The translations under genes were made by a program, and so were the position numbers. Shown in pieces: positions 54,326 through 62,433 of a stretch of DNA of 64,000 nucleotides (its first letter is position 1; each line of letters opens with the position of its first letter). This stretch comes from Pseudomonadota bacterium. GTDB taxonomy: Bacteria > Pseudomonadota > Alphaproteobacteria > Rhizobiales > Xanthobacteraceae. Location: NCBI GenBank assembly GCA_023387735.1, contig JAEWHP010000044.1, positions 62,001 to 126,000 of the forward strand. Reading direction: 5' to 3'. The notes below the pieces were generated by a model, which ran no database searches, had not been told where the DNA came from, and saw only the letters and a list, made by a program, of their open reading frames with translations.

Positions 54326-54526
54326 GAAGAGATCCAGGTTCGCGGGGGCCAGTTACCGCTATACGAAACCATACCAGCGTCTGTTTCCCCGGCGAGGCCA
54401 ATTCAGTGCCCCGGACACAGCTCTGTGACCGGAGTGGGGCTGGAGCTCCGGCGAAACTTACCGATTGCCTGTTCCGTACAAGCCAGGAGGGCGCTATGCC
54501 TTGCCGTAATTCTCGAAGGTCATGCA

Positions 54527-55258
54527 ATGCACGATGTATCCATCCCGGCGGCCCTGATTGCCGGTCTTGTCAGCTTTCTGTCGCCCTGCGTGCTGCCGCT
54601 GGTGCCGCCCTATCTGATCTATCTCACCGGCGCGACCATCGAGCACGTCGCCAGCGACGAGAAGATCGAGACCTCCAAGCGCGCCGTGATGGCATCGGCG
54701 GTGCTGTTCGTGCTCGGCTTTTCCACGGTGTTCGTGGCACTCGGCGCCAGCGCCTCCCTCGTCGGCGGGCTGATCCGCGCCTGGTCGGCGCAGCTCTCGA
54801 TCGTGGCCGGTATCGTGATCATCATCATGGGCCTGCATTTCCTCGGCCTGACCCGGATCAGCCTGTTGATGCGCGAAGGCCGGATGCCGATGCCGAAACC
54901 GGTCGGCCTGTGGGGCGCCTATGCCATGGGACTGGCCTTCGCGTTCGGCTGGACGCCCTGCATCGGGCCGATCCTGGCGGCGATCCTGTCGATTGCGGCC
55001 GCGGAAGCCACGGTGGCCAAGGGCGCCGGCCTGCTCGCGGTCTATTCCGCCGGCCTTGGAATCCCGTTCCTGCTCGCCGCCTTCATGATCGAGCAGTTCT
55101 CCTCGCTGTTCGCGCGAATGAAGCGACATCTCAGCAAGGTGGAGCATGCCATGGGCATCCTGATGGTCATCACCGGCATCGGCTTCCTGACCGGCTCCAT
55201 CACCAGCATCAGCATCTGGCTGCTGGAGACCTTCCCCGCCCTGCAAAATTTCGGCTAG
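54527..55258 (+). CDS. CcdA-like thiol-disulfide electron transporter
   Basis: 243 aa, six helices, from ATG 54527. The two redox Cys are in VSFLSPCVLPLVPPYL (helix 1) and FGWTPCIGPILAAI (helix 4). It carries electrons from cytoplasmic thioredoxin to periplasmic partners, for cytochrome c maturation or other thiol chemistry. Same strand as the DoxX and thioredoxin-like genes and the bufferin cluster, so it may keep periplasmic cysteines reduced for metal binding. That link is inferred. Confidence 0.9.
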   Translation: MHDVSIPAALIAGLVSFLSPCVLPLVPPYLIYLTGATIEHVASDEKIETSKRAVMASAVLFVLGFSTVFVALGASASLVGGLIRAWSAQLSIVAGIVIIIMGLHFLGLTRISLLMREGRMPMPKPVGLWGAYAMGLAFAFGWTPCIGPILAAILSIAAAEATVAKGAGLLAVYSAGLGIPFLLAAFMIEQFSSLFARMKRHLSKVEHAMGILMVITGIGFLTGSITSISIWLLETFPALQNFG

Positions 55259-55262
55259 CCCC

Positions 55263-55290
55263 GTAACAAGCGGGACGGCCATTACGAAAT
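55263..55290 (+). promoter_or_regulatory. ECF-type promoter candidate upstream of doxX
   Basis: GTAACA at 55263, 16 bases, then CGAAAT at 55285. The spacing is identical to the two boxes before the bufferin precursors. The -10 form CGAA is the one I recall for the Caulobacter SigF regulon. About 105 bases before the DoxX start. Confidence 0.5.
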
Positions 55291-55395
55291 TCCAGCCAGA
55301 ACAGATTGCCGCGACCGCGGCGCTTTCGCGCGCGCCGGATTTGACGCGCCGCGGGTCGCGGCCTAGCGCGATCAAATACTTGAAGGGTGGTTCGC

Positions 55396-55860
55396 ATGCA
55401 TTTTGTCATCAATCTTCTCATCCTGCTGCCCGCACAGATCGCATCGCATTTTGCCTGGGCCGGGCCGCTGATCATGCGACTGGTCGTCGGCTACACCTTC
55501 ATGCTGGCCGGCTGGGGGAAGCTGACCCACCTGGAGCAGGTGACCGAAAACTTTGCCGGCTGGGGCATCCCGTTTCCGAACATCCTCACCCCGTTCGTGT
55601 CGGCTGTCGAATGCTTCGGCGGCGCGATGCTGATCCTTGGCCTGTTCACCCGCATTCCCGCCGCGATGCTCGCGGTGGTCATGCTCGTCGCCATCAAGGC
55701 GGCGAAATGGGGCGACGTCGACTCGCTGGACACGCTGCTCGGCTTCGAGGAAGCGGCCTATTTCGGCGCCTTCATGTGGCTTGCGATCGCCGGCCCCGGC
55801 GCCGCCTCGCTGGACCGGCTGCTGCTGAATGCGACCGGACATGGCAAGCAATCGACCTGA
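55396..55860 (+). CDS. DoxX family membrane protein
   Basis: 154 aa from ATG 55396 (MHFVINLLILLPAQI), with AAGGGTGG before it; a GTG nine bases upstream is possible. Four helices, with the DoxX motifs RLVVGYTFMLAGWGKLTHLEQV and GIPFPNILTPFVSAVECFGGAMLILGLFTR. DoxX proteins often occur beside MNIO/bufferin genes and ECF-regulated stress operons. Role unproven; quinone-linked thiol or sulfur redox has been proposed for relatives. Confidence 0.88.
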   Translation: MHFVINLLILLPAQIASHFAWAGPLIMRLVVGYTFMLAGWGKLTHLEQVTENFAGWGIPFPNILTPFVSAVECFGGAMLILGLFTRIPAAMLAVVMLVAIKAAKWGDVDSLDTLLGFEEAAYFGAFMWLAIAGPGAASLDRLLLNATGHGKQST

Positions 55861-55947
55861 GCTCACAATCCCGTGACGGCGCCGAAAAGCTGAGCCCGGA
55901 TTTCGCGTGCCGCGTAGCTGTCGAAACGCCAGCTTCCGGGAGCTACC

Positions 55948-57756
55948 ATGAAACTCGTCCGCATCGCCGCCATCGCCATCGCCGCCCTCGCCGCGTCTCC
56001 GTCGCTCGCCAGCGACGGCCCCAAATGGAGCAAATGGAGCGACGACCTGTTCACCCGCGCTGCCGCCGAGAATCGCTTCGTCATTCTCGATCTCGAGGCG
56101 GTGTGGTGCCACTGGTGCCACGTCATGGAGCGGACGACCTACGCCAATCCCGAGGTCAAGGAATTGCTCGCGGCGAAGTATCTGCCGGTGCGGGTCGATC
56201 AGGATGCCAATCCCGATCTGTCGAGCCGCTACGGCGACTGGGGTTGGCCGGCGACCATCGTGTTCGGCCCCGATGGCAGCGAGATCGCCAAGATCAGGGG
56301 CTACATCGAGCCCGAGCGGATGCAGGCCTTGCTCAAGGCCATCATCGACGATCCAACGCCGGGCCCGTCGGTCGGCGAGGCTTTTGAGGTCAAGCCGTCG
56401 TTGTCAGCGTTTCTCGGCAAGGAGCAGCGCGCGGCGCTGACGAAGACTTTCGACGAATCCTTTGATGAACAACTCGGAGGCTGGGGCGAGAACCAGAAAT
56501 ACATCGACGCCGACAGCATGGACCTTGCCATCACCCGCGCCGAAGCCGGCGACGCCACATCGATCAAGCGCGCCCGGCAGACGCTCGACGCGGCCATCGC
56601 GCTGATCGATCCGGTCTGGGGCGGCGTGTACCAATATTCCGAGGGCGGCTCCTGGACCAAAGCCCACTTTGAAAAAATCATTTCGTTCCAGGCGCAATAC
56701 CTCCGGCAGTACAGCCAGGCCTATGCGCTGTGGCAGGATCCGAAATATCTCGCCGCTGCGCGCGACATCGAACGCTACCTCGCAGCTTTCCTCACCGGTC
56801 CCGAAGGCGCATTCTATGTCAGCCAGGACGCCGATCTCGACCACGACACCGACGGACATAAATATTATGCGCTGCCGGATGCCGAGCGCCGCAAGCTCGG
56901 AATGCCGCGCATCGATCGGAATATGTATGCGCGCGAAAACGGCTGGGCAATTTCAGCATTTGCAGCCTATTACAACGTCACCAACGATCCGCAGGCGCTG
57001 GCGATCGCCGAGCGCGCCGCGAAATGGGCGATCGACAACCGCGCGCTGCCGGATGGCGGCTTTCGTCATGGCGAGAAGGATCGCGGCGGTCCCTTCCTCG
57101 GCGACACGCTGGCGATGGGTCAGGCCTTCCTCGATCTCTACGGCGCCACCGGCAGCCGCGAATGGCTCCTCGCCGCAGCGAAGGCCGGCGATTTCGTCGC
57201 GACTTTCAGGGACGAAGCCGGTGGCTTCGTCACATCGAAAACGGCGGAGGGCAAGACCGGCGTGCTCGCGAAGCCTGCCAAGCTGATCGACGACCAGGTA
57301 CAGGTCGCCCGCTTCATGAACCTGCTCAACCGCTACTATGGCGAGGAACGCTATCGCGAGCAGGCTTCGCATGCGATGCGCTATCTCGCCAGCGCATCAG
57401 CCGAGGTGCCAAGGCCGCTTCCCGGCGTATTGCTCGCCGACGAAGAACTCGCGGTCGAGCCGACGCATATGACCGTTGTGGGGAGCAAGGACGATGCCCG
57501 CGCGAAAACCCTGCACACTTTGGCCCGCGCTTTGCCGGCCCGCTACAAGCGTCTGGAATGGCTGGATCTGCGTGAGGGCAAGCTGCCCAACCCCGACGTG
57601 GAATATCCCGACCTCGGCGAGCCCGCCGCGTTCGCCTGCAGCAACCGCATCTGTTCGTTCCCGTCCTTCAACGCCGAGGAACTCAAGGCCACGGTGACGC
57701 AAATGGCCAAACTGAAGCCGGCACGAGCTGAGCAACCTGTTGTGCAGCGCAACTGA
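55948..57756 (+). CDS. Secreted DUF255 thioredoxin-like protein (YyaL/SPATA20 type)
   Basis: 602 aa. Signal peptide to about residue 22 (LAASPSLAS). A thioredoxin fold follows with active site AVWCHWCHVM (Cys54, Cys57), then a long alpha/alpha barrel with N-acylglucosamine-epimerase-like features (GGWGENQKY, GGVYQYSEGGSWTKAHFEK, DADLDHDTDGHKYYAL). Most family members are cytoplasmic; this one is exported. It lies 88 bases after doxX and probably shares its transcript. The final Cys pair (FACSNRICSF) may also be redox-active. Confidence 0.87.
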   Translation: MKLVRIAAIAIAALAASPSLASDGPKWSKWSDDLFTRAAAENRFVILDLEAVWCHWCHVMERTTYANPEVKELLAAKYLPVRVDQDANPDLSSRYGDWGWPATIVFGPDGSEIAKIRGYIEPERMQALLKAIIDDPTPGPSVGEAFEVKPSLSAFLGKEQRAALTKTFDESFDEQLGGWGENQKYIDADSMDLAITRAEAGDATSIKRARQTLDAAIALIDPVWGGVYQYSEGGSWTKAHFEKIISFQAQYLRQYSQAYALWQDPKYLAAARDIERYLAAFLTGPEGAFYVSQDADLDHDTDGHKYYALPDAERRKLGMPRIDRNMYARENGWAISAFAAYYNVTNDPQALAIAERAAKWAIDNRALPDGGFRHGEKDRGGPFLGDTLAMGQAFLDLYGATGSREWLLAAAKAGDFVATFRDEAGGFVTSKTAEGKTGVLAKPAKLIDDQVQVARFMNLLNRYYGEERYREQASHAMRYLASASAEVPRPLPGVLLADEELAVEPTHMTVVGSKDDARAKTLHTLARALPARYKRLEWLDLREGKLPNPDVEYPDLGEPAAFACSNRICSFPSFNAEELKATVTQMAKLKPARAEQPVVQRN

Positions 57757-58102
57757 TCGGGTCGAGACTCCGGCTAATCATTTGAAGCCATGAAGGTTCT
57801 CCGGCGCCCGGGATTCGTGCGCAACGCAACGAAATACTCTCGCGGCGCCGGGGTTAGACAGCAGCGGAATGTCCCGTCCAAAAAAAGAAAAATTTCTCAT
57901 GAAACTCTGTAACCAAATCGCCTCCTACCCCGTAGCTGGCTCTGGATGAGCACTCAATCACGGAGACCAACTTCCTTCCGGAAGACCGCCGCGACCTGAT
58001 TGGCATCCATGTCCCCCTGCGTTGTGCGGGTCTGTGATCTCACGATCAACGGATGCTGGCAGCGTCACGTCCCGTCTTCAAACAATCATCGAGGAGATCG
58101 TC
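57757..58102. other. Intergenic and 5' leader region of the bufferin cluster
   Basis: 346 bases. It contains the promoter candidate at 57909; if that is used the first precursor has a leader of about 160 bases. TCCTTCCGGAAGACC is a small inverted repeat within it. No short frame is convincing. Confidence 0.45.
57909..57937 (+). promoter_or_regulatory. ECF-type promoter candidate of the first bufferin gene
   Basis: GTAACC at 57909-57914, exactly 16 bases, then CGTAGCT at 57931-57937. The same pair with the same spacing precedes the second precursor. Confidence 0.6.
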
Positions 58103-58366
58103 ATGAAGTTGAATTCCAAGTCCGGCGCCACTCTCGCCGCCGCCGCTGCGACCCTGTTCCTGGCCGGTGCTGTCGTGTCGACGGGATCGACGGCGGCCAA
58201 CGCTGCTGCGGGCAAGTGCATGGCCGGCAACGCCTGCAAGGGCCAGAGCGCCTGCAAGGGCGCGGCCAACGCCTGCAAGGGCCAGAACGCCTGCAAGGGC
58301 ACCGGCTTCTCGATGGCCTCTGAAAAGGAATGCGCCGCCAAGGGCGCCAAGTTCGTCAAGGGTTGA
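58103..58366 (+). CDS. bufA: Bufferin-type metallophore precursor 1
   Basis: 87 aa; GAGGAGATC precedes the ATG. Signal peptide (GATLAAAAATLFLAGAVVS ... NAAA) of about 35 residues, then a Cys-rich core with six Cys: GKCMAGNACKG, QSACKG, NACKG, QNACKG and KECAAKG. This is the pattern of periplasmic bufferins, RiPPs whose core cysteines are oxidised by a DUF692 enzyme and that bind copper. The core is built on repeated ACKG units. First of two paralogous precursors; a GC-rich stem follows the stop. Confidence 0.85.
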   Translation: MKLNSKSGATLAAAAATLFLAGAVVSTGSTAANAAAGKCMAGNACKGQSACKGAANACKGQNACKGTGFSMASEKECAAKGAKFVKG

Positions 58367-58385
58367 TCGATCAGATCGACAAGGG

Positions 58386-58406
58386 GGGCTCGGCGTTGCC
58401 GGGCCC
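58386..58406 (+). terminator. Partial terminator between the two precursor genes
   Basis: GGGCTCGGC pairs with GCCGGGCCC (one G-T) around GTT, about 20 bases after the first precursor stop. The tail TCGCCGTTT is weak, so some read-through is expected. Confidence 0.5.
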
Positions 58407-58450
58407 TCGCCGTTTCGACCGCGCGGCCGGAAATAAAGTCGGCAGGCCGC

Positions 58451-58479
58451 GTAACTTGAGCCAGACCCACCGCGTAGCT
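58451..58479 (+). promoter_or_regulatory. ECF-type promoter candidate of the second bufferin gene
   Basis: GTAACT at 58451-58456, 16 bases, CGTAGCT at 58473-58479; about 78 bases before the second precursor start. The -10 box is identical to the first copy. Confidence 0.6.
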
Positions 58480-58556
58480 AATCCTGGGTGCAGTTCAACA
58501 GCCAGAACTGTCGCGGCTTGCGGGCGATGCACCCTCACCCATTCTGGAGGATTCCC

Positions 58557-58811
58557 ATGAAGATGACCAAGTCCGGCGCCACCATTGCCGCTGCTGCCGC
58601 CACGCTATTCCTGGCCGGCGCCACCATGTCGAGCCCGACCTATGCTGCCGGCGAAGGCAAATGCGTTGGCGCCAACGCCTGCAAGGGCCAGAGCGCCTGC
58701 AAGGGCGCGGCCAATGCCTGCAAGGGTCAGAACGCCTGCAAGGGTCAGGGTTTCTCGGCGATGACCAAGGAAAAGTGCGAAGCCGCCAAGGGCAAGTATT
58801 CGCCGGCCTGA
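58557..58811 (+). CDS. bufA: Bufferin-type metallophore precursor 2
   Basis: 84 aa from ATG 58557, after TGGAGG. Closely similar to precursor 1: signal peptide GATIAAAAATLFLAGA, then six Cys in GKCVGANACKG, QSACKG, NACKG, QNACKG and EKCEAAKG. The central twenty residues are almost identical in the two proteins, while the ends differ (MASEKECAAKGAKFVKG against AMTKEKCEAAKGKYSPA). Both should be substrates of the DUF692 enzyme encoded next. Confidence 0.86.
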   Translation: MKMTKSGATIAAAAATLFLAGATMSSPTYAAGEGKCVGANACKGQSACKGAANACKGQNACKGQGFSAMTKEKCEAAKGKYSPA

Positions 58812-58828
58812 ACCGAGATTGCCCCGGA

Positions 58829-58852
58829 GAGGCCCGGTGTAGGCCGGGCCTC
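58829..58852 (+). terminator. Intercistronic hairpin between precursors and modifying genes
   Basis: GAGGCCCGG pairs perfectly with CCGGGCCTC around TGTAGG, 18 bases after precursor 2. With only CCTTCC after it, it is likely an attenuator or 3' stabiliser that raises precursor over enzyme levels. Confidence 0.65.
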
Positions 58853-58917
58853 CCTTCCATGATAGGTTGATGACAAAAGTTTGCGGCGCACCGCGGCGCC
58901 GTCCGGGCGGAGACGAC

Positions 58918-59820
58918 ATGAACGTCGCAAGCAGATTGCCAGATGGTTCGGCGGCGGCGCTCGCGGACCGCCCGACGAAATCGGCCCGGCCGCCGTTCCT
59001 CGGCTTCGGTCTCGGCCTGCGCCACCAGCATTACGACGAGATCCTCAGCGGCAATCCGCCGATCGACTGGTTCGAGGTCATCAGCGAAAACTACATGCTG
59101 CCCGGCGGCCAGCCGCTGCGCACCCTCGATCGGATTTGCGAGCGCTATCCCGTGGTAATGCACGGCGTGTCGCTGTCGATTGCCTCCACCGCACCGCCCA
59201 ATCTCGAATATCTGCAGGGGCTGAAAGATCTCGCCCGCCGTGTCGAGCCGAAATGGATCTCGGACCATCTGTGCTGGACCGGTGTGCACGGCAAGAACCT
59301 GCACGACCTCCTGCCGATCCCCTACACGAAGGAAGCGCTCGATCACATCGTCAGCCGCGTGCAGCTGGTGCAGGACTTCCTCGGCCGCGCCCTCGTGCTG
59401 GAGAACGTCTCGACCTACGTCCAGTTCAACAATTCCGAAATGACTGAATGGGAATTCCTTTCCGAACTGTCTCGCCGCAGCGGATGCTGGCTGTTGTTCG
59501 ACATCAACAACGTCTATGTCAGCGCCTTCAATCACGGTTATGATCCGCTGACCTTCCTCAACGGAATTCCGGCGGATCGGGTCGTGCAGTTCCACATGGC
59601 CGGCCACAGCCATATGGGCACCCACATCATCGACACCCACGATCATCCGGTGTGCGAGGACGTCTGGGACCTCTATGTCGCCGCCTTGAGGCGCTTTGGC
59701 CGGGTCTCGACCATGATCGAGCGCGACGACAACATCCCGCCGCTCGACGAACTGCTGGTCGAGGTCGTCAGGACCCGCGAGATCGCCGGGAAGGTCCTGC
59801 CCGAGGGCCGGCAGTCGTAA
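58918..59820 (+). CDS. bufB: DUF692/MNIO enzyme, bufferin maturase
   Basis: 300 aa from ATG 58918 (GGCGGAGA before it). TIM-barrel multinuclear iron oxidase of the MbnB/TglH/BufB family. Metal and active-site motifs: MHGVSLSI (H82), WISDHLCW (D116, H117), LENVSTY (E162, N163), FDINNVYVS (D195, N198), QFHMAGH (H226, H230), DTHDHP (D239, H241) and IERDDNIP (E268, D270). It oxidises core cysteines using oxygen and iron. Translationally coupled to bufC. Confidence 0.92.
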   Translation: MNVASRLPDGSAAALADRPTKSARPPFLGFGLGLRHQHYDEILSGNPPIDWFEVISENYMLPGGQPLRTLDRICERYPVVMHGVSLSIASTAPPNLEYLQGLKDLARRVEPKWISDHLCWTGVHGKNLHDLLPIPYTKEALDHIVSRVQLVQDFLGRALVLENVSTYVQFNNSEMTEWEFLSELSRRSGCWLLFDINNVYVSAFNHGYDPLTFLNGIPADRVVQFHMAGHSHMGTHIIDTHDHPVCEDVWDLYVAALRRFGRVSTMIERDDNIPPLDELLVEVVRTREIAGKVLPEGRQS

Positions 59821-60605
59821 TGAGCGATTTCGCGCGACAGCAGGCCGAATTCCAGCGCGGCATCCTGAGCGCCGACGACACGGTACTATCGGAAATTCTC
59901 GACAGCCCCCGGGAGAAGCGCGACGCGCTGTTCGGGGTCTACCGCTACGCCTACGGCTCGCGGCTGCTCGAGGCCATGCGCAACGATCACGAGCTGCTGC
60001 ACCTCTATCTCGGTGACGAGATGTTCGACGAGATGGGACACGCCTACGTGAAGGCGCACCCGTCCGAGCACCCGAACCTGCGCTGGTTCTCGAAAAGCCT
60101 GCCCGGTTTCCTGAGATCGAACGCGCCCTACGCCGATCATCCCGTGCTGTCGGACCTCGCCGCGCTGGAAAAGGCGCTCAACGACGCCTTCGACGCCGCC
60201 GAAGGCGCGGTGGTCGAACTGACCGACATGGCCGGCTTTGCGCCGGAAGCGTGGTCGGAACTGGTATTCCGCGCGCACCCCAGCGCCTGCCGCCTGAACC
60301 TTGCGACCAACGCGGCCGCGATCTGGCTCGCGCTCAAGCACGATGAAACCCCGCCGGACGCGACCGCGCTGGAGCAGCCGGCGCGCCTCCTGATCTGGCG
60401 TCAGGACGTCACGCCGATGTTCCGCGAACTCTCGGCGGAGGAAGCGATGATGTGGGACGAGGCCACCAACGGCATTTCGTTCGGCGTGCTCTGCGAAATG
60501 CTCGCGACGTATGACGACCCCGATGGCGCGGCAGGCCGCGGCGCGGGCTATCTGCACGGATGGATCACGGCAGGACTTCTGACGGAAGTATCAGTCGGCG
60601 CGTAA
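59820..60605 (+). CDS. bufC: DUF2063 partner protein, bufferin recognition
   Basis: 261 aa. The ATG overlaps the bufB stop by one base (TAATG). The N-terminal DUF2063 domain starts MSDFARQQAEFQRGILSADD and includes GVYRYAYGSRLLEAMRNDH and YVKAHPSEHPNLRWFSKSLPGFL; a C-terminal beta domain follows. It binds the precursor leader and presents it to the DUF692 enzyme, as known for related pairs. No redundancy with another partner protein nearby. Confidence 0.9.
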   Translation: MSDFARQQAEFQRGILSADDTVLSEILDSPREKRDALFGVYRYAYGSRLLEAMRNDHELLHLYLGDEMFDEMGHAYVKAHPSEHPNLRWFSKSLPGFLRSNAPYADHPVLSDLAALEKALNDAFDAAEGAVVELTDMAGFAPEAWSELVFRAHPSACRLNLATNAAAIWLALKHDETPPDATALEQPARLLIWRQDVTPMFRELSAEEAMMWDEATNGISFGVLCEMLATYDDPDGAAGRGAGYLHGWITAGLLTEVSVGA

Positions 60606-60632
60606 CTTCGCTCGACCGGAACATAAAGGGCG

Positions 60633-61427
60633 ATGATGGCGACGGACAGCAGGGACCCTTTCATCGAGCGCATGCTCTGGGATGAAGTTGCGCGACGTAT
60701 CCATGACGGTGCGGTAGCAATACTGCCGATCGGCGCAGCAGCGAAGCAGCACGGATTCCACCTTCCGCTCAATACCGACCGCATTCAGGCCGAATGGCTC
60801 GCGGCCAGACTCGCCGGGCGCTTCGATGCGCTGATCTGGCCAACCGTGACCTACGGCCACTACCCTGCCTTCACCAGATATGCCGGCAGCAGCAGCCTGT
60901 CGGAATCGACCTTCGAGGCGCTGGTGCGCGAGATCGCAACGGGAATCCTCGGCAGCGGGTGTCGGACAGTCATTGTGCTCAACACCGGCGTGAGCACGTT
61001 GGCCCCGGTCGACCGCGCGCTGGCGCGGCTGGATGCGCGCCGCGTGAAGCATTTGTGGACCTACGGCGGATCGCGCTATCGCCGCGTGGCCAGGGAATTG
61101 GCCGAGCAAAGCCATGGCAGCCACGCCGACGAACTCGAAACCTCGCTGATGCTGGCGATTGCACCTGAACTGGTTGACATGGCGCGCGCTGAAGCCAGCC
61201 CTGCCGCGATACGGGAGACGCCGGGCGCATTGACGCCAACGGATGAGAGTTCGCCGAACTACAGCCGTTCCGGCAGCTATGGCAATCCGACACTGGCGAC
61301 CTCCGCCAAGGGCGAAGACCTGATCGCTGCGATGCTCGGCGATCTCGTCGAACAGGTGGCCGTATTCATCGCCAAGGACCTCACCGACAAGCCTCGGCCA
61401 GAAGCGATGCAAAGCGTGTTGCGATGA
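60633..61427 (+). CDS. Creatininase-family protein with altered metal motif
   Basis: 264 aa. The fold is recognisable from LPIGAAAKQHGFHLPLNTDRI, TYGHYPAFTRYAGSSSLS, VLNTGVST and GSHADELETSLMLAI. In canonical creatininases the first motif is EQHG.HLP and the third is NGHGGN; here Lys replaces the Glu ligand and the Asn-Gly-His motif is gone, while the HADELETS ligands stay. So activity on the usual amide substrates is doubtful. It starts 27 bases after bufC and overlaps the next gene by four bases. Confidence 0.8.
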   Translation: MMATDSRDPFIERMLWDEVARRIHDGAVAILPIGAAAKQHGFHLPLNTDRIQAEWLAARLAGRFDALIWPTVTYGHYPAFTRYAGSSSLSESTFEALVREIATGILGSGCRTVIVLNTGVSTLAPVDRALARLDARRVKHLWTYGGSRYRRVARELAEQSHGSHADELETSLMLAIAPELVDMARAEASPAAIRETPGALTPTDESSPNYSRSGSYGNPTLATSAKGEDLIAAMLGDLVEQVAVFIAKDLTDKPRPEAMQSVLR

Positions 61428-62410
61428 GACGCGCGGCGCTTCGCTGGACGCCTGCCGTCGTGGTCATCGCCGCCATGCTGGCAAGCGCCATCAGCTTCCG
61501 TGCCGACGCGCAATCGGAATACATGCGCGGCGACCGAATGCCCTACGATGCGTTCGACCGGCTGCCCAAGACCGATATCGAGGTGCCCGGCGGGACCATC
61601 CATGTCGCGTTCGCGCCCGGCGGCTTCACGCTGCCCAACGAGAAACTATTGAACTGGGTCAGGACGTCGGCCAGGGCCGTCACGGCCTATTACGGGCGCT
61701 TCCCCGTCAACTCGTTGCGGCTGCTGCTGGTGCCCGTCGATGGCACGCGCATTCGCGGCGGTACCACGTGGGGCTATCGCGGCGCCGCCATTCGCATCCC
61801 GCTCGGCCGCGACGCCACCGAAGACGTGCTGCGGCGCGACTGGGTGATGGTGCACGAGATGGTGCATACCGCGCTGCCCGACATGCCCGACCGCTACGCC
61901 TGGCTGTCGGAGGGCCTTGCGGTCTATGTCGAGCCGGTGGCGCGGGTACAGGCCGGAGACCTCACCGCGCAGGAGATCTGGCAGGCGATGATGCGCGACA
62001 TGCCAAAGGGCCTGCCGCAGGCCGGCGATCAGGGCCTCGACAATACAGGGACCTGGGGACGCAAATATTGGGGCGGCGCGATGTTCTGCCTGCTTGCCGA
62101 CATCGAAATCCGCAAGCGGACCAACAATCGCCTCGGCCTGCAGGATGCCATGCGCGGCGTGCTCGCGGCCGGCGGCAACCACGAACGGGACTGGTCGATC
62201 GATCGCGTTCTCGCAACCGCCGACAAGGCCACAGGTCTCGACGTGCTGACGCGCCTTCACGATGAGATGGGACCAAAGCCCGTGACGCCCGATCTCGCCG
62301 CGCTGTGGCGGGATCTCGGCCTGAAGCGGACCGGCGAAGACGTCGAGTTCGACGACACCGCGCCGCTCGCCGCGATCCGCAAGGCCATCACGGCCGCACG
62401 CCCGGCATAG
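61424..62410 (+). CDS. Secreted zinc metallopeptidase, gluzincin type
   Basis: 328 aa. Signal peptide of about 28 residues (VVVIAAMLASAISFRADA). The zinc site is HEMVH (H144, E145, H148) with the third ligand Glu163 in WLSEGLAVYVEPV, as in gluzincins of the M61/aminopeptidase type. The rest is helical and lacks known accessory domains. Translationally coupled to the creatininase-like gene. Substrate unknown; a link with the bufferin genes upstream is possible but not shown. Confidence 0.8.
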   Translation: MRRAALRWTPAVVVIAAMLASAISFRADAQSEYMRGDRMPYDAFDRLPKTDIEVPGGTIHVAFAPGGFTLPNEKLLNWVRTSARAVTAYYGRFPVNSLRLLLVPVDGTRIRGGTTWGYRGAAIRIPLGRDATEDVLRRDWVMVHEMVHTALPDMPDRYAWLSEGLAVYVEPVARVQAGDLTAQEIWQAMMRDMPKGLPQAGDQGLDNTGTWGRKYWGGAMFCLLADIEIRKRTNNRLGLQDAMRGVLAAGGNHERDWSIDRVLATADKATGLDVLTRLHDEMGPKPVTPDLAALWRDLGLKRTGEDVEFDDTAPLAAIRKAITAARPA

Positions 62411-62433
62411 AGCGCGCCGCAGCAAGATTATCG

